From Strongyloides papillosus (lineage: Eukaryota > Nematoda > Chromadorea > Rhabditida > Strongyloididae), in contig SRSI01000020.1 in NCBI GenBank assembly GCA_005656395.1, forward strand, positions 434,001-498,000: DNA of 64,000 bases, in the 5' to 3' direction. Shown one piece after another: positions 11,806-23,448 of this stretch (position 1 is its first letter; each line of letters begins with the position of its first letter). The notes under the pieces are model-generated. The model made no database searches, was not told the DNA's origin, and worked only from the letters and a program-made list of their open reading frames with translations. Made by a program: the position numbers and the translations under genes.

Positions 11806-12250
11806 TTAAAACATAAGAATCGAAAGGTGGACAACAACAGATTAAATTTTAGTCACTATATTAATCATTTAATCTTCCAACAGTTGGCCATGATCTATGA
11901 CAACATCATTCTTTTAGAAAAGCTGCTAATTCTATAGATTTTAATTTATTCCATCTCGCTGAGGTAACTGTGATGATTGTATTTTTTAAAAGACTACTTT
12001 TTTGTTCCAAACACCACTTTTAATGTTCGAATTTATTGTCTTACTGATACAAATGATTCTACTAATCTATTCATTTCATCTTAATTTTAAGATACTAATG
12101 GTAAAGTAAATTTTATAACTGATTAAACCTTTTATTGTATTAATAACTCTTGTATTAAAGAATGCTATTTTTTATCCTACTTCTGGTATTTTCTTGACCA
12201 GAGATGATTTAATTCTACTACGTATTTTTATGCATGTAATTTAGAGATGA
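11806..12250 (-). pseudogene. Decayed copy of the gldc 3' end (relic 3)
   Basis: The best preserved relic. AGGTGGACAACAACAGATTAAA, CTTCCAACAGTTGGCCATGA and AAAGCTGCTAATTCT match the intact gldc end at 14062-14170 with few changes. Frame is broken. It is followed by the GACCAGAGATGATTTAATTCTACTACG stretch shared with relic 1. Confidence 0.85.
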
Positions 12251-12675
12251 ATATTTTCAAAAATAAATCAATATTAAATCAAATATTTTGAATTACCCTA
12301 TTATTAGAAAAATATAAATAATTATGAAAATGTATGGAATTATATTATAATTGTGATACAAATATAGAATAATAATAAAAATAAGTAAAAAAACATATTT
12401 TCAAAATTTTGGAATACAAATTTCAAATAAAATTCAGGCAATTGGTTTTAACTAACTGTAAAATGTATAAGTTATTTAGTTAACTTTATTTTTGTTACTC
12501 AACTTTTAAATAAAATTTTTACAAAATTTTAACAAAAAATATCAATTATCATAATAGCACATTGTCAAAAAATATTAATATAGAATATTTTGAATAATAA
12601 AATATAGAAGTAATATTTATAACATGAAATTTCTATTAAATATAACAAAGAAATTTTGAAATTTATTGTAATAAA

Positions 12676-13963
12676 ATGTTTTTTTCAAACATTCTATTTA
12701 TATTCCTATTTTTTATTAACATTAACTGTTACGTTGACTACTCAAACTACTCACTTATTAGTATTTTGATGACAGATTTAAAAGATTTAAAGATATATAA
12801 GGATTTGGAGAAAATGTTTCCAGACGAAAAATTTGATTTTTGGAGCAAGAGTAGAAGTCCTGAAATTCCAATTCAACTTTTCACATCACCTGAATCAACG
12901 TTAAAATTCAGAAACTACCTTAAAAGTCAAAATTATAATTTTAATGTAACAACAAAAAATTGGAACAAAATCTCAAAATCTAAAACAATTAGAAGGTTGT
13001 CTTCTAATTTAAATAACGCCTTCCAGCACAATATATACCATTCATATGATGAAATAATAGATTTTTTGAAATTACAAGAAAAAAACCATAAAGAGTTTGT
13101 CTCCGTACGAGTATACGGTGAATCATATGAAAAAAGATTGCTGTATTATGTTAAAATTGGCTTTCCAAGCGGTACAAAAAATACTTTTAGTTATATATAT
13201 TTATTTTTTAGAAAAAAAGAAGCCTCGAATTGTAATTGATGCTGGAATGCATGGTAGAGAATGGGTTACTCATTCATCAATATTAATTATCTTTGATCAT
13301 ATAGTTAAAAATATTATAAAATATAAAGGTTTTTTAGAAAAAGTTGATGTTATAATAATTCCAGTTTTAAATCCTGATGGTTATGAATATTCAAGGAGGG
13401 AAGTTAGAATGTGGAGAGGTAATAGAAACTCAGATGATAATGAAAATTGTGGTGTTGATTTGAACAGAAATTATCCATTTATGTGGAAAAATCCTGATGG
13501 CAGTTGTATAACATTTCCAGGATTTTATAAGTTATCTGAATATGAATCAATGTACCATTCATTTTATATGGATAGAAATAAACATCTTATTAAAGGTTAT
13601 ATTACACTTCATAGTTATGGAAGATTTATACTTTTACCTTGGTCTCACACACTCAAAACCGATGCACCATATTATGACGAAATGCTTAGTCTTGGTAATA
13701 AAATGAAAGAAGAATTAAAAAATAAAAAAAACGTAGATTATAAAGTTGGATCATCTTCAAATATTTTTTATGAATGTCATGGAACATCTTCTGATTATGT
13801 TAAATCTTTAGGTGTCAAATATGTTTATGCAGTAGAATTATCACCTGAAATTCTCACTAATTCAAATGGGTTTATAGTTGATGAAGATCAAATAACGACA
13901 ATAGGGGATGAAGCTTTAATAATTTTTGATATATTGCTTGATCAAGTAGTTTCTGAATTATAA
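12676..13963 (+). CDS. Secreted M14 carboxypeptidase 4
   Basis: Exons 12676-13171 and 13212-13963; 40-nt intron with a GTACAA donor; 415 aa. The zinc motif reads HGREW instead of HAREW, which keeps both ligands. The junction codon is Glu (PSEKKKP) where the sisters have Gly (NGKEKP). The specificity position is serine (YECHGTSSDY). All other catalytic residues are present. It ends 80 bp from the convergent intact gldc gene and is therefore probably the ancestral position of the array, from which carboxypeptidase plus gldc-tail units were copied leftward. Confidence 0.92.
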
Positions 13964-14043
13964 TTTAATTTTATTGAATTTTAAATAGAATATGTAAAAT
14001 AAAATTTTTTTGATATGTCATTTATCTAACAATAAAAAATATT

Positions 14044-17007
14044 TTAAACATAAGAATCCATAGGTGGACAACTACAGATTAAATTTTTATCACCATATTG
14101 ATCATCTATCCTTCCAACAGTTGGCCATGATTTATGATAACACCATTCTTTTGGAAAAGCTGCTAATTCTCTGGAATATGATTTATTCCAATTCGTTGAG
14201 GTAACTGCAGTCATTGTATGTGGAGCATTTTTTAAAGGATTATTTGTTTTATCCCAAACACCATCTGTAATATTTTGAATTTCTTGTCTTATTGATAACA
14301 ATGAATCTACTAATCTATCCATTTCATCTTTATTTTCAGATTCTGTTGGTTCAATCATAAGACAATCATGAACTGGCCATGCCATAGTTGGTGAATGGAA
14401 TCCATAATCCATTAAACGTTTTGCTATATCAATAACTTCTACACCAGCTGTCTTCTTAAAAGGACTACAATCAATGATAAATTCATGAGCATTTAAGCCT
14501 TGTTCATCTTTATATACAATTTTATATCCTTCTTCCAAACGTTTGGCCATATAATTAGCATTTAATATTGCTACTTGTGTTGCTTCTTTTAATCCTTTTC
14601 CACCCATCATTCTAATATAGGCCCATGTTATAGATAAGATACTAGCTGAACCCCATGGAGTACCACTAACAGAACCATCAACATTACCGTTTGGTGAAAT
14701 TACAGGATGACCAGGCAAGAATGGAGCAAGATGGCTTTTAACACCAATAGGACCCATTCCTGGACCACCACCTCCGTGCGGAATACAGAATGTCTTATGA
14801 AGATTCAAATGTGATACATCACTACCATAGTCCCCTGGTCTACATAATCCTACCTGTGCATTAAAATTGGCTCCGTCAAGATAAACTTGTCCTCCATTTT
14901 CATGGACTTTATTACAAACATCAATGATGTTACTTTCAAACACACCATGTGTAGATGGATAAGTTACCATTATAGCACCAAGATCACTACCATATTTTTC
15001 TGCCTTCAAAGAAAGATCTTTGTAATTTATGTTACCGTGTTTGTCAGAATCTACAGGAACGACTTTAAAGTTAGCCATTGATGCAGAAGCAGGGTTTGTT
15101 CCATGAGCTGATGTTGGAATGAGACAAATTTTTCTATTCTCTTGTCCAATAGATTTAAGGTAACCCTTAATAGCTAATAAACCAGCATATTCACCATTAG
15201 CTCCACTATTTGGTTGGAGAGAAAAGTTGTCATAACCAGTAACTTCACAAAGCCATTTTTCAAGATCATTGAAAATTTTTTGATAACCATTAGCTTGCTC
15301 AATTGGTACAAATGGATGTATATTTGATAATGTTGGCCATGTTAAGGGTAACATCTCTGCTGCGGCATTCAATTTCATAGTACATGACCCTAAGGGAATC
15401 ATAGAATGAACAAGTGACAAATCCTTATTTTCTAATTTTTTCATATATCTTGTAACTGCCATCTCTGAATGATATGTATTGAAGACTGGATTTGTTAAAT
15501 ATAAACTTGTTCTTTTATGTTCAGAATTTCCTATTAAAGGTGCTGCAGTTTCATGAATCATTTGAGATATATTTCCTTCTGGAACTGGAACATCAAAAAT
15601 ATATAATAAATCAACTATATCTTCTTCTTGGACAGTCTCATTTAATGAAATACCAACGCTATTGTCATCAAAATATCTCAAGTTAACTTTTTTCTCTTCA
15701 CACCTTTTTTTAACTTCCTCAATATTAATACCACTTATTTTTATTGTATCAAAGTATGACTTATTAATAGTTGTGTAACCTGCTTGTTTTAATTGTTGTT
15801 GTAGGAAAGCCGCTGATTTGTGAATTTTCCTTGCTATTGCTTGTAAACGATTAGGTCCATGATAAACTGCATACATTGCAGCAAGGTTTGCTGGTAATGC
15901 TTGTGCTGTACAGATATTTGATGTAGCTTTATCACGTCTAATATGTTGTTCTCTTGTTTGAAGAGCTAATCGAAGTGCTTTATTACCATGAACATCCTTT
16001 GAGACACCAACTATTCTTCCTGGCATCATACGTGACAGAGGAACTTTTCCCATATTTTTAACACATGACATGAATCCAGCATGTGGTCCACCATATCCTA
16101 ATGGAGTACCAAACCTTTGAGCTGATCCTACAGCTATCTCAGCTCCCATGTCTCCAGGTGGAGTCATTAATGTTAAGGCCATAATATCACAAACCATAAT
16201 TGATAAACTTCCAGCTTCTTTATTTCTTTGTATCATATCACTTAAATTTCTAATATTACCATTTGTATCTGGATATTGATACATTACACCACCAACTTCA
16301 CTTGTAACATTATAATTATCAAAATCTATTGGTTTTAATGTATAACCAAGATGTTTAGCTCTAGTCTTTAGTAGATCAATATTTTGAGGGTGTAAATTTG
16401 GATCATATAGAAGGACATTTCTTTTGGTAGCTCTACAAGCTAAGGCCATAGCCTCTGAACACGCAGTAGCTTCGTCAAGTAAAGAAGCGTTTGCTATTTC
16501 AAGGCCAGTTAAATCAGTGATCATGGTTTGAAAATTTAGTAGACCTTCAAGTCTTCCCTGTGATAGTTCCGGTTGATATGGAGTATATGGTGTTGTCCAA
16601 CCAGCATTCTGAAGCATATTTCTCATGATAGTTGCAGGAACAATACAATCATGATATCCCATTCCTATGTAAGTACGATATATTTTATTTTGTCCGGATA
16701 TTTCTCTTAATTCTTTAAGCATACTTTGTTCATTTACTGGTTCTGGAAGATTTAATTGCTTTTTGATTTTAATACTATCTGGTACGTTAGCTTGAGTTAA
16801 TGCATCTAAGTCCTAAATAGCTTAAACTATTATTACTGATTTCATTAAACAAACTTTATATCCTATATAATCAAGCATTTTTTGTTTTTCTAACTCAGAA
16901 GGACCGATATGTCTCTCAGCAAAAATATCATTATTGAAATATTTAGCTTGAATTAATCTAACAAAATTGCTAGGAGAAGTAATTTTCTTACAACTTAAAC
17001 GCAGCAT
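14044..17007 (-). CDS. gldc: Glycine dehydrogenase (decarboxylating), P-protein, mitochondrial
   Basis: Exon 1 is 17007-16855 and exon 2 is 16812-14044, separated by a 42-nt intron; the product is 973 aa, close to the roughly 1000 aa usual for eukaryotic P-protein. The N-terminus is basic and Ser/Thr-rich, as in mitochondrial presequences, followed by FAERHIGP, the standard start of the mature enzyme. The PLP lysine lies in NLHKTF, next to the Gly-rich loop GGGGPGMGP. The enzyme releases CO2 from glycine and passes the aminomethyl group to the H-protein of the glycine cleavage system. The last 300 bp have been copied three times into the carboxypeptidase array. Identity is certain. Confidence 0.98.
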
Positions 17008-17713
17008 ATCTAAAAAAGAAATTATTAATTGACAAATTTAAATTTATAAAAAAGTTGCTACTAATTATGTATAGTAAAAAATTGACGCATATATTAAAGT
17101 AAATACGAAACATGGAAATTTTACTTTTACGAATATTTTTATCAGTAAAAGGAAGGCAAAAGATACCAATTACAACATAAAAGCCCCCTCGCAATCAGTG
17201 ATACTATAAACTAAAATATTTTCTATCATTCCTTTTTTGATGTATTTATTTTACTTATGCATTGTAGTATTACATAAAATAAAAAGTGATAATAAATTAA
17301 TGACATAGAAGAAGAAAACATAACATAATTTTGTAATTATTATGCTTCTAATATAATAATAAAAAAGAAGATTATTTTATACACTGAGATGATATTATGT
17401 AGACTTGTATCAATCAAATTGTCTTTTAAATTGTAAAATTTAAAATAAACCATGTGAATAATTTTTTTAGATAAGAATACGAGTAGAGAAGGGAAATTCA
17501 GAATCAAAAAGTACTTTTGATAGATATTTTCATAATTACAATACAACTAATAGATAGTGTATTATTTTTAACTTTATTTTATAGACAAAGTACTGCACAG
17601 AAATGTACAATAAGTTAATATTTTGGTTATAAATGAGAGAAAATAATGGAAAATATTAAGAATAAAATAATATTTTGAAATATTTAATTTTAGACATTGA
17701 TCCATTTTTTAAT
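17008..17713. other. Intergenic between gldc and fwe
   Basis: AT-rich. Short ORFs here are chance frames. It probably holds the gldc promoter and fwe 3' UTR. Confidence 0.5.
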
Positions 17714-18315
17714 TTAAACTGGTGGACCTTGGTTAATTTGTGGAGACCAAGCTTGATTATCAACACCTCCACCTGCAGCTGCCATCATTGAATTTCTATC
17801 TGCTTTCTTACCTAGTGCCATAAATCCATACATTGCACCACAGGCAAATATCATTCCAGATCCCAAAATTGTATCTATTTCTGGACACATAACTATGGGT
17901 ATAATTCCCATTCTAATAAATTAAATAATTTAATTATTAAGATAATAAACATACACACAAAAAAGGACAGCCTTCTGCCAAAAAGCACGAGATTCCGAGA
18001 AAACAGCGATTTTTTCAATAAAATCAATAAATGAACAACAAAATGGAGCCTCAATAGCTATTGATAAAAATCCAATAACTCTATAATATATATTAAAATA
18101 AAAATTAAAATTGCGTCCCAATCTTACAGTTGCAAAAGGGCAGCCATTATACAAGTGGGCGAAATTGAAATTAACGCTAAAATGCCAAAGAACATAGCAA
18201 TAAAACCACCAGCAATCCCGAGACCCTTAGCAAGAAATCTAATCCACCATGGAAAGGCAGAATTCGGATCATGTTCTGTCATCATTTGTGTCTGAGCTGA
18301 GCTTGCAAGACCCAT
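17714..18315 (-). CDS. fwe: Calcium channel flower homologue, tetraspan membrane protein
   Basis: Three exons: 18315-18128, 18080-17955 and 17912-17714, with introns of 47 and 42 nt; all junctions keep frame and give 170 aa. Flower proteins are small multi-pass proteins of synaptic vesicles and plasma membrane, tied to endocytosis and calcium entry in flies. Diagnostic features are the N-terminal WWIRFLAKGLGI, a first hydrophobic helix, the IEAPFCC segment with the conserved membrane glutamate, and the C-terminal GSGMIFACGAMYGFMALGKKA block. The tail after that is short and ends in GPPV. The identification rests on a full-length pattern match, so it is strong despite the small size. Confidence 0.9.
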
Positions 18316-19625
18316 TTTGATATTATAATGTTAGTTGGTTAGGATCTAAAAAACGAATAAAAAACTATTTATTTATAAGTGAAAAAAATTTTTAAGTTCG
18401 TTATAAAAATAAAACAAAAGAAGATTAAGGAAATAAAATACATTTAGTCAACAAAAAAAAACAATCAAAAAGGAAGTAGATGAATATATTTATTTATCAT
18501 CAATAAATGTACAGGCAATACATAGAAAATATAAAAAAAAATTTAAAAATTTTATTTTACACATCTTCTATAATTTAGATGTTCATGTTATCAAAAGGAT
18601 TATATAATAATTTTTTATAATATTTAGATATTTATTTACATGTGGTATATGAAATTGATTAACATTAAGGCTAAGAAATAGCCTATATTTGATAAATGGA
18701 AACATAAAAAGATATAACGCAATTCTTGGATTTAGAAAAGAAATAGAGACAAGATGAGAAAGCAGCAGAAAAATAAATATATATAGTAATAACGTTGGGA
18801 ATGTATAAATTTAACTCTTGAGATAACAGATATTGTATAAAAAATAATATTAGAATAATTTGAAGATAAAAGACTAAAATGTGTAATAACCATATAGGAA
18901 TTTACTTTAATTTAACGATAGTTTCCTTATATTATGTTAATAATAATGCATGCTCATTAAGTAAAACAAAAATTATACATTATTGATTTATATTTCAAAG
19001 ATATAGACACTTTCCAACAACGAAATATGTATTGTCAAGGTGTATGTAATATGGAGATGATAACTTTATTGGACAAATAATTATTACAATATAAATATAG
19101 ATATTTTTTATTTTAAAAAAGTTGACAGCCATAAAATGTATCTATACATACTTTAAGTATGACATGGAAGTTAAATTTGTTTACTGTAGAAAAAAGTTCC
19201 GCTTATTTTCATTTTTAACTTATACTCGAAGGAATAATTTTTTATTCAATCCATCTTTTTAAAAATATCAATGATTAAGTATAACTAAAAAGGTAGTCGA
19301 GAAGTATATAAATAGTTTTAAAATATTTAATTTTTATAATTTATATTGATTTAGAACTGAAACATACAAGGCCAAATATGATGTCATTAATTATATGAAA
19401 TAGAATATTTTTAGTTATATTCCGTATGGCTGTAATACATTTATGATTGGAAAGCAAATATTGTATGATATGGGAAGTCAAAAAAGTGTTTATTTCAGTA
19501 ATATAAACAATTAAAGTAGATAACAGAAAAACTAAACATAATTGCTAGGACATTAATTTAATAAAAACAATAGAACATAAACTAAAAAAAAATAACAATT
19601 AATAATTTGATAACAACAACGAAAT
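18316..19625. other. Intergenic between fwe and pus7
   Basis: About 1.3 kb of AT-rich DNA without a convincing ORF, RNA gene or long repeat. Confidence 0.55.
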
Positions 19626-21335
19626 TTAGTTAATTTTATTCATACTCTTTTGAGTTTCTTTATCAACATTGAATCTTAAGATTTCTCGAAGTAACATTGT
19701 GGCATAGCCTCCAGCTTCCAAATTAAAAATTAATTTTATAGCAGTGTATTTGTCTCCACTAGCAACATCTGGACCATTAATTAATTCCCTTTGAAGAATA
19801 CTTCTTTCGTCACTATATTTTATAATATCACAAAGAATTGGATTATCTAACTTTTTAAACATTTTCCTGGAAATCTTGCTTACCATGACATGTTTCGACA
19901 AACTTTTGAAATCATCACACGTTACCTCATACTTTTTTAGCATACTTTCAATGATCTCTTTTGTATCATTATTTGGGATATTCATTTCACTGGATACCAA
20001 TGGTATGGATATATCAAAAATAGTACTTTCACTTCCCAAAACTTTCCCATCACCATCAATATCTCCCTCCAGCAATGTAGGCCCATATTTTTCTATTCTT
20101 TGAGAAATAACTTCATTAAAAACATAACTTTGAAAAGCATGGATGTAAAGACTAATTGTTTCACGTGGCAGTGAGAACAATGCATTGTGGCAATTTCCAT
20201 TCTTATCAATTAATGCTTTCAATAGATTTCCTTCAATTGAATGTTTTTTTCCGTTTCCTTTTATAAGACTAAAAGCTTTTTTTGCATCCTTATCATTAGC
20301 ATAACTAAATAATGCCTCTTGAAATGTTTCCCTACTCATGTCTTTTTTACTAGATAATATTTGATCTATAGCTCCTTGGTAGTCTTTTTTTAGAATTAAT
20401 CTTCCAATTTCAGCTGTATTAATTCCCAGTGTCCCAAATCTTTGGTGTCCAAAGTAATTTAAAAAACCATATTTGTCTGTTCCTTCACAACGAGCTTTGA
20501 TGTCACTTAGTGTTAAATTATCTCCCACATCACGTAAAATAATTTGAAATCTATTACCGATATTATCTCCTAAGCCAAGAGCATGGTTCTTATACTCAAA
20601 ATCATGAAGACGGATGTTTTTTATTGATTTTGAAACTTTCATTAATTTTTCAATTTTTACACGATATGCAGCAACTTTTTGACTTGTAACACCACGTCTA
20701 TCTTTATTTCCTGAAAAACTAAAAAGTTTGACATTTAAACCACATTTTGTTGCAATTTCACGAACAGCATAAGAAGTATCTTTATTTTCTTTTGATAATG
20801 TAAAGTGACAGTAATCTGGAGTATCATTGTCCCAATGAAACCTTTTTCTATTATTCTGATTACCTACACTTATAATAATTTCACCATCTTTTGTAACTGA
20901 TGTGAGATTCTTTTTTGGAAGAGATTTGACAAAATTATGGATTGCAGTTCTTTCGTCTTTTTCTAAGTTGCTAGTATTTACTAAAACTTTTTGACCATCA
21001 ATTAATTTTAACATTAATTCAACGTTTTCAGTAGTTAGACCTTTAGGAATATTAGACATATCAACTTCACAAACTTCCTCACAATTACTATCACTTTTAC
21101 AAGTTTCTTCACATTTATTATCAATAACTACAACTTCCTCTGATTCCTCATCTTTTTCTAATGGCCACAATGAAACTACACCCTCTAGACTTAACTCCTC
21201 TACAATAAAATCAGAAAACAAAAGTTTAAACTGACAAACTATTGGTGGCCATGTTTCGGGGTTTGCATAACAACGAATTCCATTTTCTTCAGGTTTAATT
21301 TCTATACACATAATTGTCAAACTAAAATTTTTCAA
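19626..21335 (-). CDS. pus7: Pseudouridine synthase 7 (TruD family)
   Basis: Single open exon of 569 aa. It has the TruD-family N-terminal substrate segment (FSDFIVEEL, about 40-49) and the catalytic aspartate D212 in GNKDRRGVTSQK. The NYFGHQRFG motif lies near residue 291 and the C-terminal catalytic lobe continues to the end. PUS7 isomerises uridine to pseudouridine in tRNA, U2 snRNA and some mRNAs, mostly in the nucleus. An acidic, cysteine-containing insertion (about 61-95, rich in EE and CE pairs) precedes the conserved core and is unusual. The annotated Met is the first in frame; Met9 is an alternative start. It lies 200 bp downstream of nuo-1 on the same strand, so shared transcription is possible. 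Confidence 0.93.
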   Translation of the reverse strand: MKNFSLTIMCIEIKPEENGIRCYANPETWPPIVCQFKLLFSDFIVEELSLEGVVSLWPLEKDEESEEVVVIDNKCEETCKSDSNCEEVCEVDMSNIPKGLTTENVELMLKLIDGQKVLVNTSNLEKDERTAIHNFVKSLPKKNLTSVTKDGEIIISVGNQNNRKRFHWDNDTPDYCHFTLSKENKDTSYAVREIATKCGLNVKLFSFSGNKDRRGVTSQKVAAYRVKIEKLMKVSKSIKNIRLHDFEYKNHALGLGDNIGNRFQIILRDVGDNLTLSDIKARCEGTDKYGFLNYFGHQRFGTLGINTAEIGRLILKKDYQGAIDQILSSKKDMSRETFQEALFSYANDKDAKKAFSLIKGNGKKHSIEGNLLKALIDKNGNCHNALFSLPRETISLYIHAFQSYVFNEVISQRIEKYGPTLLEGDIDGDGKVLGSESTIFDISIPLVSSEMNIPNNDTKEIIESMLKKYEVTCDDFKSLSKHVMVSKISRKMFKKLDNPILCDIIKYSDERSILQRELINGPDVASGDKYTAIKLIFNLEAGGYATMLLREILRFNVDKETQKSMNKIN

Positions 21336-21535
21336 TAAAAGACGAAGTTAAAACTACAAAAGATAAACAAGATCTGATTGATAAAACAGTTCAATGAGAA
21401 AGAAGTATTTTAAAAAATGGTTAATTTATATAAACATATAAAGACAAGTTTGTTTTTTTTATAAAATACAATCCTAAAAAAATTCTATAGTTCATCAATA
21501 GATTTTTTAACCAAAAACTATAATTCGATAATCTT

Positions 21536-23018
21536 TTAATGTTTTCCAACGCTAGCAACATTAACATTTTCGGTTGATTTCTTTTTATCAGCATATTCTG
21601 CCATTCTACGTTCAAGTTCTGGCCTAAAGTGACGGATAAGACCTTGAACTGGCCAAGCTGCAGCATCACCAAGTGCACAAATGGTATGTCCCTCGATTTG
21701 TTTTGTCAACTCCCAAATAGCATCGATCTCTGATTTTTGAGCTCTACCATGCATAAATCTCCACATTATTTTGTTAAGCCAGTCACATCCTTCACGACAT
21801 GGTGTACACTGGCCGCAAGATTCATGTTTATAGAATAAAGATAATCTTGCAATACATTTGACAATGTCTGATTGTTTATTCATAACAATAACAGCAGCTG
21901 TACCTAAACCTGATTGAGCGGCAACAAGAGCATCGAAATCCATAAGAACATTGTCGCAGACGTCTTTTGGCATTAATGGTACAGATGACCCTCCTGGGAT
22001 TACAGCTAATAAATTATCCCATCCACCAATAACACCACCGCAGTGTTTTTCAATTAAATCTTTTAATGGGATAGACATCTCTTCTTCAACAGTGCATGGA
22101 TTATTAACATGTCCAGAAATGCAGAATAATTTTGTTCCACGATTTCTTTCACGACCAAAAGAAGCGAACCATTCACCACCACGGCGACAAATTGTTGGAG
22201 CAACAGCAACTGTCTCAACATTTGTAACAGTTGTTGGGCAACCAAAAACACCAATATCAGCTGGGAATGGAGGCTTTAATCTTGGTTTACCTTGTTTTCC
22301 TTCAATTGACTCAATCAATGCAGTCTCCTCACCACAGATATAAGCTCCCATACCACGGTGAACAAAGATATCGAAATTATAACCTGTTCCAAGGCAATTT
22401 TTCCCAATATATCCAGCTTTATAAGCTTCATGAATAGCTTCTTGAAGAATACAAGCTTCATTGTAAAATTCACCTCTAATGTAAATGTAAGCAGCACGAG
22501 CTCCCATAGCAACTCCTGCAATAAGGCAACCTTCAATTAATTTGTGTGGATCATGACGCATAATTTCACGATCTTTACATGTTCCTGGTTCTCCTTCATC
22601 AGCATTGACGACAAGATACTTTGGACGTCCATCAAAAGGTTTTTTCATGAAACCCCATTTCATTCCTGAAGGGAAACCTGCTCCTCCACGACCACGTAAT
22701 CCAGAGGTACTGATTTCTTTCAATATCCAATCTTGTCCCTTAAGAATTATTTCCTTTGTCTTGTACCAATCACCCCTTTTGAGAGCACCCTTTAAACGGT
22801 AATCATGTTTACCATAAAGATTTGTGAATATTCTATCTTCATCTGATAAATCTCCAAAATGTGTTTTTTCTGGCTTTTTAGGAGGTTGAGATGGTGCAGT
22901 TGTCAAGGTACGTACACTAGAAATGAGACCTACAAATATGACAATTTATAGAAATTAAATTTATACACTTACTTTTCTGCCCAATTGATCCAGTTAATCT
23001 TGAGATACCAATAACCAT
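21536..23018 (-). CDS. nuo-1: NADH:ubiquinone oxidoreductase 51-kDa subunit (NDUFV1)
   Basis: A short first exon (23018-22973, 15 codons plus one base) joins exon 2 (22929-21536) across a 43-nt intron. The start was chosen because it supplies a mitochondrial presequence ([15 protein letters not shown]...) that the long ORF alone lacks. The 479-aa product has the FMN/NADH site [28 protein letters not shown], and the N3 iron-sulfur cluster ligands [11 protein letters not shown] plus the later Cys in [13 protein letters not shown]. It accepts electrons from NADH at the tip of complex I in the mitochondrial matrix. Very conserved, in contrast to its large neighbour upstream. Confidence 0.97.
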
Positions 23019-23448
23019 CCCTGAAAATAAGGGGTATTTAGTAAAAGAAACCTTCGAAGTTATTTATAATAATATAACTCCAAATGTAAGCATTTTTCCA
23101 AGTTTCCTAGTGTTCACTTGAATTCGTTATAAGACTATTAAATGATTTACAGAATAGTTAACAAAGTTATGTTTGAAAATTTGACAAAAAATCTACAAAC
23201 ATATGAATATATCATTTACAATATATGTTGATAATACTTTTAATTAGTTTGTGTATAAATTATTAGTTATAATTATTAATATAAAAATATGCTGTTGATT
23301 TTGCAAATTATATTGTGACACACCTTCTAAGAAGGCATAGATAAAACTCTGTTTAGTTTTCCAGGTAATCTTTAGTACAAATCATTTTCATTAACATTTT
23401 ATTGATTAAAAAATTAAACAAGCAAGTATTTAAATGGTATTAATGTAA
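23019..23448. other. Intergenic between nuo-1 and the PKS-NRPS
   Basis: 430 bp, AT-rich, no feature recognised beyond the expected nuo-1 promoter and megasynthase 3' UTR. Confidence 0.5.

Noticed and set aside
17930..18154. Separate 74-codon minus ORF
   Set aside because: It is the middle exon of fwe read through its flanking introns, not an independent gene.
21951..22343. 130-codon plus-strand ORF inside nuo-1
   Set aside because: Antisense shadow of a highly conserved complex I subunit; codon bias of the real gene explains it.
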